A stretch of DNA of 64,000 bases from Longitalea luteola. GTDB taxonomy: Bacteria; Bacteroidota; Bacteroidia; Chitinophagales; Chitinophagaceae. The notes below the pieces were generated by a model. The model had not been told where the DNA came from, searched no databases, and was given only the letters and a program-made list of their open reading frames with translations. The translations under genes and the position numbers were made by a program. This document shows, piece after piece, positions 1 to 7,683 of this stretch. Position 1 is the stretch's first letter. Every line of letters starts with the position of its first letter. The DNA lies in assembly GCF_017356035.1 (NCBI RefSeq), contig NZ_JAFIQX010000001.1, positions 248,001 to 312,000 of the forward strand, read 5' to 3'.

Positions 1-2
1 TT

Positions 3-971
3 GATCGTTCGTCCACTTTTCAGCTCAATAGTTTTAATTATGTGCCCGGTGTATGGAATGGTAAAGACAGCAGCGGCCCGATCATTCCGGCTACTGATGT
101 AGCCGTTCGCATCAAAGAACAGGGTCCATTGGTTGCTTCATTGGTGATCACGTCAAAAGCGCCAGGCTGCCAATGGTTAACCCGGGAAGTTCGAATTGTC
201 AGGGACCAACCGGTAGTCACTTTCATCAATACCATAGATAAACTGCCCAACAGGAAAAAAGAGGCAATACACTACGGGTTTGCGTTTAATGTGCCCGGTG
301 GTAATGTGCAAATGGATATTCCCTGGGGAGTTATGACGCCTGAGATGGATCAGTTACCCGGCGCCAACAGGAACTGGCTGGCGTTTCAACGATGGATCGA
401 TGTATCGAACAACGACTATGGGATTACCTGGACTGCCATTGAATCGCCGGTGGTTGAATTGGGAAATATTACCGGCACTATACTCGATGGGGCCCGGCAG
501 GTCGATCGCTGGCTCAAAAAATTACCGGCTACTCAAACCATCATCTCATGGCCGGTGAACAATCATTGGGATACCAATTTTTCGCCTAAGCAGCAGGGTA
601 TCATTACCTCTACCTACAGCATGGAAGTGCATGGTAAATACGATGTGGTAGAAGCCAACCGGTTTGGTATGGAACAGCATCGCCCGCTGATAGCAGTACC
701 GGCAAATAACAATCCCCTGAATCGATCATTGATCACACTCGATAATTCAAAAACGATCATCTCAGCGCTGAAGGTAAGTGATGATAAGCAGGCATTGATC
801 GTTCGCCTGCGCTCTTTATCAGCTCAAACAGAAACCGTCAGCATAACTTATCCATCGCAGTTACCAAAATCGGTTTTTACCTGCACAGTAGGCGAAAAGC
901 TATTACAACGAAACATGGGACGCCTGGTGTTACCGAAATACGGAACAGTAAGTCTACGAATGGTATTTTAA
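3..971 (+). CDS. Glycoside hydrolase family 38 (alpha-mannosidase), C-terminal part, 5' truncated
   Basis: The reading frame is open from the first bases of the window, so the start and the catalytic N-terminal domain lie upstream; about 322 C-terminal residues are visible. The block around residues GVMTPEMDQLPGANRNW, followed by a QRWIDVSNNDYGITW stretch and a WPVNNHWDTNF motif, matches the beta-rich C-terminal region of bacterial GH38 alpha-mannosidases, which helps form the sugar-binding site. Family members hydrolyse terminal alpha-mannosides. The gene leads into a same-strand series of mannose genes (mannose-6-phosphate isomerase, two GH92 enzymes, permease, ROK kinase), which supports the assignment. 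Localisation cannot be judged because any signal peptide is outside the window. The GH38 call is fairly sure; the exact linkage specificity is unknown. Confidence 0.72.
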   Translation, partial: DRSSTFQLNSFNYVPGVWNGKDSSGPIIPATDVAVRIKEQGPLVASLVITSKAPGCQWLTREVRIVRDQPVVTFINTIDKLPNRKKEAIHYGFAFNVPGGNVQMDIPWGVMTPEMDQLPGANRNWLAFQRWIDVSNNDYGITWTAIESPVVELGNITGTILDGARQVDRWLKKLPATQTIISWPVNNHWDTNFSPKQQGIITSTYSMEVHGKYDVVEANRFGMEQHRPLIAVPANNNPLNRSLITLDNSKTIISALKVSDDKQALIVRLRSLSAQTETVSITYPSQLPKSVFTCTVGEKLLQRNMGRLVLPKYGTVSLRMVF

Positions 972-1027
972 CAGAAGTATTGGATTCATTAAGTATGTCA
1001 ATAACGCAGCATTAAAATAAGTAAAGT

Positions 1028-2863
1028 ATGTACGAAACATCGGAGAATATTGTAGGAAAAACCAAAGGTGCAGGGAGTAAAAGACGGATAAGTTCGCAGT
1101 CATTATTGCCTCAGCAGATCCGCAAAGATACCGTGACAAAGGAAGGATACAACATGTACCCCTTTCATGCATTGGGCGCTGATAGGATCTTCAGCGGGTA
1201 TGGATCATTGGCCAAATGGATGTCGGACCACCGGCAAATTCTGTTAGATGGATATGGCGGTATCTTCTGGAAAGAAGTGAAGCAATGCCTGCACATTGCC
1301 TTGCAGGAATTGGGCGTGAAGGTGCATTGGATAGATGTAAGTACCTGTATGAAAAAAGAAGAAGTGATCGGGGAAATGGTGACACCATTCCTTGGTGCAC
1401 AGGATTCAGTCTGGGGAACAAAATGTAATTGTACACTGGCTGATTTTTTCAACCCTGATGATCTTTTATCATTGAAACCGGCGCAGGATGCTGATTGTAC
1501 GATCGTATTCGGTACCGGCGCCGCGCTGTTGACCTGGGATGCTCCGGTGGTTTACCTCGATCTGCCCAAGAACGAAATACAGTACCGTATGCGGGCCGGC
1601 AGCATAACCAACCTAGGCAGCAAAAAGGTAATGCGTTCCGCAGAGATGTATAAGCGTTTTTATTTTGTTGACTGGGTAGTATTGAATGAACATAAAAAGA
1701 ATATTTTACAACGAATAGCTGTTATTGGGGACGCTCAATGGAAAGAATCGCTGAACTGGATGTTAGGCGATTCCCTACAGGCAGGCCTGTCAAAGATCAG
1801 TCAAACAATATTCCGCGTGCGTCCCTGGTTTGAAGCAGGCGCCTGGGGCGGACAATGGATGAAGGATAAGATCCGTGACCTGAATAAGGAGGAAGTGAAT
1901 TACGCCTGGTCATTTGAACTGATCGTGCCGGAAAATGGCCTCGTGTTCGAAAGCAATGGTAATTTGCTGGAAATATCCTTTGACTTTTTAATGTTCAAAG
2001 AAAACAGGAATGTGCTCGGTAAACATGCCGGCTTGTTTGGCTATGAGTTCCCCATCCGTTTCGATTTTCTCGACACCTGGGATGGGGGTAATTTATCTAT
2101 TCAATGCCATCCCACTGTAAACTATATCCGTGAGCATTTTGGCGAGACCATTACCCAGGACGAAACCTATTATATCCTGGATTGTAAGGAAAATGCACAG
2201 GTCTATTTGGGTTTCCAGGAAGGGATCGATGCGGCAGCTTTTAAGCAGGTATTGGAGCAGAGCAAAGCGAACAAAGAGATAGTGGCCATTGAACAATATG
2301 TGCAGTCTCATACAGCAGCAAAACACGACCTGTTCTTAATTCCCAATGGCACCGTGCACAGCGCCGGCGTAAATAACCTGGTGCTCGAGATCAGTGCAAC
2401 GCCGTATATCTTTACCTTCAAGATGTATGACTGGTTAAGGCTGGACCTTAACGGTGAGCCAAGAGCTATTAATATTGATCATGCTTTCAACAACCTGAAT
2501 TTCGACCGGAAAGGATCGGCGGTGGTCAATGAGCTCATCTCTAAACAGGCAGTGATCGATCAGGGGGCAGACTGGAAACTGGTGCACTGTCCAACCCATC
2601 CGGTTCATTTTTACGATATCCACCGGCTTGAGTTTATGTCTGGCATAACCGTACAAACAAATGATACCTGTCATATCCTGATGCTGGTAGAAGGCACTGC
2701 TATTTCCGTTGAAACGGCTGAAGGTGTTACAACTACCTTTAATTATGCAGAAACCTTTGTGATCCCTGCTGCTGCCAGAAGTTATACGCTCATCAACAAA
2801 GGCGCAGGTATCGCAAAAGTGGTAAAGGCTTTTTGTAAAGAAAATATAACTGAACTTAAATAA
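1028..2863 (+). CDS. manA: Class I mannose-6-phosphate isomerase (cupin) with N-terminal degenerate kinase-like domain
   Basis: Predicted to interconvert mannose-6-phosphate and fructose-6-phosphate in the cytoplasm. The C-terminal ~340 residues carry the class I phosphomannose isomerase signs: WGGQWMK near residue 278, zinc-ligand motif QCHP near 358, a ligand Glu in DETYYIL near 378, and PNGTVHSAG near 440 with the third ligand His. The protein has 611 residues, against about 300-420 for ordinary class I enzymes, because of a ~230-residue N-terminal region. That region has LLDGYGGIFW where a P-loop would sit and a later YLDLPKNEIQYRMR stretch, so it resembles a uridine/nucleoside-kinase fold that lost its Walker lysine (inference). 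A second in-frame ATG at 1154 is possible, but the preceding residues (KRRISSQSLL) look like real coding sequence. It lies in the mannose operon, 13 bases before the first GH92 gene. Confidence 0.8.
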   Translation: MYETSENIVGKTKGAGSKRRISSQSLLPQQIRKDTVTKEGYNMYPFHALGADRIFSGYGSLAKWMSDHRQILLDGYGGIFWKEVKQCLHIALQELGVKVHWIDVSTCMKKEEVIGEMVTPFLGAQDSVWGTKCNCTLADFFNPDDLLSLKPAQDADCTIVFGTGAALLTWDAPVVYLDLPKNEIQYRMRAGSITNLGSKKVMRSAEMYKRFYFVDWVVLNEHKKNILQRIAVIGDAQWKESLNWMLGDSLQAGLSKISQTIFRVRPWFEAGAWGGQWMKDKIRDLNKEEVNYAWSFELIVPENGLVFESNGNLLEISFDFLMFKENRNVLGKHAGLFGYEFPIRFDFLDTWDGGNLSIQCHPTVNYIREHFGETITQDETYYILDCKENAQVYLGFQEGIDAAAFKQVLEQSKANKEIVAIEQYVQSHTAAKHDLFLIPNGTVHSAGVNNLVLEISATPYIFTFKMYDWLRLDLNGEPRAINIDHAFNNLNFDRKGSAVVNELISKQAVIDQGADWKLVHCPTHPVHFYDIHRLEFMSGITVQTNDTCHILMLVEGTAISVETAEGVTTTFNYAETFVIPAAARSYTLINKGAGIAKVVKAFCKENITELK

Positions 2864-2876
2864 TATCACGTCGATT

Positions 2877-5201
2877 ATGAAAAGATTGTTCCTGCCTGTT
2901 CTCATGAGTTGTTGTGCCCTGTTTACAATTGCCCAGCAAAAAGAGCCGGTCGATTATGCCGATCCTTTACTGGGAACTTCCGAATCGCGCTGGATGCTGA
3001 ACCCGGGTGCCACCATGCCTTTTGGTATGGTACAGCTGGCTCCGGATAACCAGGGGGGCGTTTGGAAATCCGGCTACGAATATTCACTCAATAATATTGG
3101 TGGCTTCAGCCATATCCATTCCTGGACGATGGCCGGCTTATCGGTTATGCCTACTGTTGGGGCATTGAATACGCGGCGCGGACCAGCTGATGGTCCTACC
3201 ACCGGCTGGACGACCGGTTACCGCTCCCGGATCTATAAAGAAACCGAGAAAGCTAGCCCAGGGTATTATGCAGTTACGCTGATGAATGGTAACATTCATA
3301 CTGAGTTAACGAGTACGACGCGCGCCGGCTTCTTCCGGTTTACGACGCCAGAGGAGGAAGAATTGCATGTTCTGCTAGATCTGGATATTCCTTTTGAAAA
3401 TACAGCGGAGATCCTCGATGCAAAGATCACCAAAGTGACTGACAAAGAAATTGAAGGGTATTCAAAGCAGAAATGGAGCTGGAACGAGTACACCGTTCAT
3501 TTCGTAGTACGTTTCAACAAACCATTCGAAACTTTTGGCGGCTGGAATGGCAATAAGAATAGCAAAGATGTAAAAGAGGTGGCTGGTAAGGGACGTATGG
3601 GCGCTTTCGCCGATTTTCACACAAAGAAGAATGAGATATTATTGATGCAAACGGCTATTTCCCTGGTAAGCATCGAGCAGGCCCGGCTGAATCTTGAAAC
3701 GGAAATGAATCCTTTCAACTGGGATTTCGACGCAGTAAGGAACAATGCAAGAAAAGTGTGGAACGGCATGTTAAGCAAGATCCAGGTGCAGGGCGGATCG
3801 GAAGAAGAAAAAAAGAAGTTCTATACAAACATGTACCGTTCGTATGTAGCCCGTACTACGTGGAGCGATGTGAATGGAAAATATGTCGATGTAAATGAAA
3901 AAGTACAGCAGGTACATCCTGATAGCCCCGTCTACGGTTGTGATGCACTCTGGAACACCTTCTGGAACCTCAACCAATTGTGGGCGCTGGTAAATCCAGA
4001 TATTACCAGCAAATGGGTAAGATCATTTTTAGAGATCTATAAGACCGGTGGCTGGTTGCCTAAAGGTCCTGCCGGTATAGAGTACTCAGGTATCATGGAA
4101 GCCTCGCACGAGATTGCGCTCATTGTGGGTGCTTACCAAAAGGGGATCCGTGATTTTGATGCAGCCTACGCTTTCAGGGCCATGGTGCATCAGCAAACAA
4201 CGCCCGGGATTGTAACGCCCGAGAATGGTTTTGCAGGTAACAAATTCTTTGAATCATATATGAAACTCGGGTATGTGCCCACAGAAGAAGGCCAGGTGTC
4301 TAACACCCTTGAGTATGCTTACGACGACTGGTGTGTATCACAAATGGCGAAAGCATTGGGTAAGAAAAAAGAATACGAGCAGTTTATCAAACGCGCCGGG
4401 AATTACAAGAATGTATTTGATACTGCTACCAAATACATCAGGATGAAACACCGGGACGGATCATGGGTAAAAGACTGGAATCCCTATTGCTGTACCTCTT
4501 TCAGCGGAACCGGTTATCTGGAAGGCAATGCCTGGCAATACAGTTTCTTTAATCCGCACGATGTGCAGGGCATATTGAACCTGATGGGAAAAGACGAATT
4601 TAATAACCGGTTGGAAGAGGGTTTTAAAAAATCGACCCGGTATAATTTCAATGCAGAAGGTGATCTGTACGATCGGATTCCTATTAACCATGGCAATCAG
4701 CCTAACATGCAGGCTGCCTGGTTGTTCAACTATTCCGGCAAACCCTGGCTTACCCAGCACTATACCCGCGAGATCATGAACCGGTATTATGGTTCAACGC
4801 CGTTACATGGCTGGCTGGGAGATGAAGATGAAGGGCAGATGGGCGCCTGGTATGTAATGGCTGCTTTGGGATTGTTTCAAACAGATGGCGGTGCTTCGGT
4901 AAAACCATTTTACGAGATTGGCAGTCCTCTTTTTGAAAAAGCTACGATCCAGCTGGATCCAACGTATTATCCAGGCAAAACCTTTACAATAGAAGCACAT
5001 AATGTATCGGATAAGAACCGGTATGTTCAGTCGGCCACGCTGGATGGAAAACCACTGACCAAACCCTGGTTTTATCATAGCGATCTCGTAGATGGTGGTT
5101 CGCTGGTACTGGAAATGGGACCTGAAGCCAATATGGAATGGGGCAGCAAACCCGGTGATGCACCGCCTTCCATGTCTAAAACGGTGAACGCAAAAAGATG
5201 A
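2877..5201 (+). CDS. GH92 family alpha-mannosidase, secreted
   Basis: A 774-residue, full-length GH92 exo-alpha-mannosidase. GH92 enzymes are calcium-dependent inverting enzymes that trim alpha-mannose from N-glycans and yeast mannan. The N-terminus is a Sec signal (MKRLFLPVLMSC... then AQQKEP), so export is expected; a lipoprotein at the early Cys pair is possible but the hydrophobic stretch before it is short. Family hallmarks are DPLLGTSESRW and PGATMPFGMVQLAPDN near the N-terminus, ALWNTFWNLNQLW mid-protein, EGNAWQYS near residue 548, NHGNQPN and GDEDEGQMGAWYV near 648; the last three blocks hold residues used in catalysis and metal binding in the family. It starts 13 bases after manA and precedes a sugar permease, consistent with one mannose operon. 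Which alpha-linkage it cuts cannot be told from sequence. Confidence 0.9.
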   Translation: MKRLFLPVLMSCCALFTIAQQKEPVDYADPLLGTSESRWMLNPGATMPFGMVQLAPDNQGGVWKSGYEYSLNNIGGFSHIHSWTMAGLSVMPTVGALNTRRGPADGPTTGWTTGYRSRIYKETEKASPGYYAVTLMNGNIHTELTSTTRAGFFRFTTPEEEELHVLLDLDIPFENTAEILDAKITKVTDKEIEGYSKQKWSWNEYTVHFVVRFNKPFETFGGWNGNKNSKDVKEVAGKGRMGAFADFHTKKNEILLMQTAISLVSIEQARLNLETEMNPFNWDFDAVRNNARKVWNGMLSKIQVQGGSEEEKKKFYTNMYRSYVARTTWSDVNGKYVDVNEKVQQVHPDSPVYGCDALWNTFWNLNQLWALVNPDITSKWVRSFLEIYKTGGWLPKGPAGIEYSGIMEASHEIALIVGAYQKGIRDFDAAYAFRAMVHQQTTPGIVTPENGFAGNKFFESYMKLGYVPTEEGQVSNTLEYAYDDWCVSQMAKALGKKKEYEQFIKRAGNYKNVFDTATKYIRMKHRDGSWVKDWNPYCCTSFSGTGYLEGNAWQYSFFNPHDVQGILNLMGKDEFNNRLEEGFKKSTRYNFNAEGDLYDRIPINHGNQPNMQAAWLFNYSGKPWLTQHYTREIMNRYYGSTPLHGWLGDEDEGQMGAWYVMAALGLFQTDGGASVKPFYEIGSPLFEKATIQLDPTYYPGKTFTIEAHNVSDKNRYVQSATLDGKPLTKPWFYHSDLVDGGSLVLEMGPEANMEWGSKPGDAPPSMSKTVNAKR

Positions 5202-5202
5202 A

Positions 5203-5222
5203 CCTGCCTGCCGGCAGGCAGG
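5203..5222. repeat. Perfect 20-bp palindrome directly after a stop codon
   Basis: CCTGCCTGCCGGCAGGCAGG is a perfect inverted repeat starting one base after the GH92 stop codon. It could form a GC-rich hairpin without a following T-run, so it is more like a dispersed REP-type palindrome or an RNA-stabilising hairpin between operon genes than an intrinsic terminator. I believe similar palindromes are common in Bacteroidota genomes; only one copy is in this window. Confidence 0.7.
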
Positions 5223-5324
5223 CGCAAAACGTAAAAACGCGCAACGCCAAAGGCAAAATACAAAAGCTTTAAACATGGTTTTGTGGTAAGCATAACCAGG
5301 AAATATAAAATAAAAGACTTTTAA

Positions 5325-6752
5325 ATGGAAACACGCAACAAGAGCGCTTACCTTTTCATTATAACCCTGGTGGCTTCGCTGGGCGGGTTCTTATTTGGTT
5401 TCGATATGGCGGTCGTTTCAGGAATCCTGCCTTTATTACAAAAGCAGTTTAAGCTGTCACCTTTCCAGGAAGGCTGGTTTGTATCTTCTGCATTGGTAGG
5501 GTGCATCATAGGTGTTGCAATATCAGGCGAGCTGAGCGACCGGTTAGGCCGGAAGAAACCACTGCTCTTGGCAGCTTTGTTGTTCCTGCTTTCGGCGCTG
5601 GGTTGTTCACTGTTGCCTTCATTACCGGGCATTATTGCAGCACGTTTGATCGGCGGCATTGGTATCGGACTGGCCTCAAATGTCGTTCCTTTATACATTT
5701 CAGAAATAGCACCTGCCCGTATCCGCGGCCGGCTGGTAACCTATTATCAATTAGCGGTCACCCTGGGTATACTGGTAGCGTATTTAACCAATGCAGCTTT
5801 ATTGAATTACGCCCTGGTGCATACAAACGATACTGGTAGCTTTATGCATGCCTTATTCGTGAGTGAAGTATGGCGCGGGATGTTTGGTATGGGCATAATA
5901 CCAGCGGTATTGTTTGTATCGGGGCTTTTTATGGTTCCGGAAAGTCCGCGCTGGTTGATGCAGCACCACCGGGAACAGGAAGCAACAACTATTCTTAACC
6001 GTATCAATCATAATGCCATGGAGGCGCAGGCCAGTTTACAACAGGGAAGGCTTTTGCAGAAGCAAAAGAACATTTCATACCGAACGCTGCTGGCGCCGCA
6101 ATGGCGTAAAGCCTTGATCATTGGAATATTATTGCCGTTGTTCTCGCAATTCAGCGGTATAAATGCTATTATTTATTATGGTCCCAGCATTTTAAACAAT
6201 GCAGGGATCTCACTTAGCAATTCATTGTTAAGCCAGGTGATTTTTGGCGGGGCCAATATGTTATTTACATTGATCGCGATCTGGAAAGTAGATAGCCTGG
6301 GGCGGAGACCTTTGTATTTAGTGGGAACCGCGGGCGCTACCATCAGTCTGCTGGCGACCGGTATATGTTTTTATGCCGGCGCTACCACCGGTTGGGCGCT
6401 ATTGATCTGTGTACTGGCTTTTCTGGCTTCCTTTGCTTTTTCTATTGGTCCATTGAAATTTGTGGTGGCGTCAGAGATCTTTCCCGGTATCATTCGGGGC
6501 AGGGCAATGGCCATTAGTATTATGGTCATGTGGATCGCCGATACCATCGTTGGCCAGCTAACGCCTGTTTTTTTAAAAAGCATTGGTACTGCTTTTACTT
6601 TCTGGGTGTTTGCCTTGTGTTGTTTGATTGCGTTTATCACTGTATACAAATTATTACCTGAAACCAAAGGCAAATCACTGGAGCAGATAGAAAATGACTG
6701 GAAAGACCAGTCAAAAGAGCAGGATCTGTTCGTAACGCCCATTGGTCATTAA
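5325..6752 (+). CDS. Sugar-porter family MFS permease (sugar:H+ symporter type)
   Basis: A 475-residue, 12-helix inner-membrane transporter of the MFS sugar-porter family (XylE/GalP/GLUT relatives), probably importing a monosaccharide such as mannose. Diagnostic motifs are GGFLFGFDMAVVSGILP in helix 1, SGELSDRLGRKKPLL in the loop between helices 2 and 3, the RIRGRLV loop, PESPRWLM at the end of helix 6, QFSGINAIIYYGP in helix 7, DSLGRRPLYLVG in the 8-9 loop and PETKGKSLEQIE after helix 12. It sits between a secreted mannosidase and a ROK sugar kinase, so mannose import followed by phosphorylation is the natural reading (inference from context). The 120-base gap upstream contains the palindrome at 5203 but no terminator with a T-run, so read-through within the operon is likely. 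Confidence 0.9.
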   Translation: METRNKSAYLFIITLVASLGGFLFGFDMAVVSGILPLLQKQFKLSPFQEGWFVSSALVGCIIGVAISGELSDRLGRKKPLLLAALLFLLSALGCSLLPSLPGIIAARLIGGIGIGLASNVVPLYISEIAPARIRGRLVTYYQLAVTLGILVAYLTNAALLNYALVHTNDTGSFMHALFVSEVWRGMFGMGIIPAVLFVSGLFMVPESPRWLMQHHREQEATTILNRINHNAMEAQASLQQGRLLQKQKNISYRTLLAPQWRKALIIGILLPLFSQFSGINAIIYYGPSILNNAGISLSNSLLSQVIFGGANMLFTLIAIWKVDSLGRRPLYLVGTAGATISLLATGICFYAGATTGWALLICVLAFLASFAFSIGPLKFVVASEIFPGIIRGRAMAISIMVMWIADTIVGQLTPVFLKSIGTAFTFWVFALCCLIAFITVYKLLPETKGKSLEQIENDWKDQSKEQDLFVTPIGH

Positions 6753-6786
6753 GTATAAACTTCATTAAGAACTGTTTTACAAAAAG

Positions 6787-7665
6787 ATGAGCCATACATT
6801 AGTAATAGGTGCTGATATCGGTGGGTCGCATATTACGGCGGCACAGGTTGATGTGCAAACCAGGCAGTTGATCGTGCCTTCGTTGGTACGTTTGCATCTT
6901 GATTCAATGGCTGCAGCAGAGGAGGTGATCGATGTCTGGGCTTCCGGCATCCGGCAGGCCATGCAGCATAACAGGATCACCAACATCAGCCTGGCCATGC
7001 CCGGACCATTCGATTATGAAAAAGGCATTTGCCTGATCAGTGATCAGAACAAGTACCCGATGTTATATGGCCTCAATGTAAAGACCATGCTCGCGGAGGC
7101 GTTGGCGATAGCGCCCTCGGCTGTTTGCCTCAACAACGATGCTGCCTGTTTTTTGCAGGGGGAAGTATTTGGTGGTTGTGTCAGCGGCTGTGAGCATGTA
7201 ATAAGTGTAACATTAGGTACCGGTTTGGGAACGGCTGTTTTTGAAAATGGACAGGCCAGAAGCGCCGATCTCTGGAATATGCCATTTAAAAGCGGAATTG
7301 CTGAAGATTATCTTTCTGCGCGCTGGTTTGTGCAGCAATACACGGCCATTGCCGGCAATGCCATCAGCGGTGTAAAGGAACTGGCAGGACTGGCTATGCG
7401 TGATGAGTGGGTGCAAGCATTATTTACGGAGTTCGGCAATAACCTGGCTGCTTTCTTAAGCCGTTTTATTGAACAAACCGGCGCACAGGCGGTAGTGATC
7501 GGCGGCAACATTGCACAGTCATATCCGCTGTTTAAAGATGCTTTACTCGCAACCACAAGGAGCCGGTTTCCCAAAGTGCGTATTGTAAGATCAGAACTGG
7601 GCGAACAGGCAGCCCTGCTGGGCGCAGCCGGTTTCTTTAGTCAGCAACCTTCATTATATAAGTGA
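6787..7665 (+). CDS. ROK-family sugar kinase, lacking the usual zinc-binding and ExGH motifs
   Basis: A 292-residue ROK protein, predicted to phosphorylate a hexose (glucose, mannose or fructose) with ATP in the cytoplasm. Visible are the N-terminal phosphate-binding motif GADIGGSHITAAQ, the catalytic-Asp motif LNNDAACFL, VTLGTGLGTAVFENG and the C-terminal VVIGGNIAQSYPLF. The usual ROK block (ExGH followed by a CxCGxxGCxE zinc site) is missing: from NGQARSADLWNMPF the chain goes directly to AEDYLSARWF, which is equivalent to the E-x-Y-x-S sequence that normally follows the zinc site. It therefore belongs to a compact subgroup whose substrate cannot be inferred by motif. With the permease upstream and mannose-6-phosphate isomerase in the same operon, mannokinase activity is the best guess. 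It is not a NagC-type regulator: there is no HTH domain. Confidence 0.82.
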   Translation: MSHTLVIGADIGGSHITAAQVDVQTRQLIVPSLVRLHLDSMAAAEEVIDVWASGIRQAMQHNRITNISLAMPGPFDYEKGICLISDQNKYPMLYGLNVKTMLAEALAIAPSAVCLNNDAACFLQGEVFGGCVSGCEHVISVTLGTGLGTAVFENGQARSADLWNMPFKSGIAEDYLSARWFVQQYTAIAGNAISGVKELAGLAMRDEWVQALFTEFGNNLAAFLSRFIEQTGAQAVVIGGNIAQSYPLFKDALLATTRSRFPKVRIVRSELGEQAALLGAAGFFSQQPSLYK

Positions 7666-7683
7666 TCAAAAAAAATAACCATC

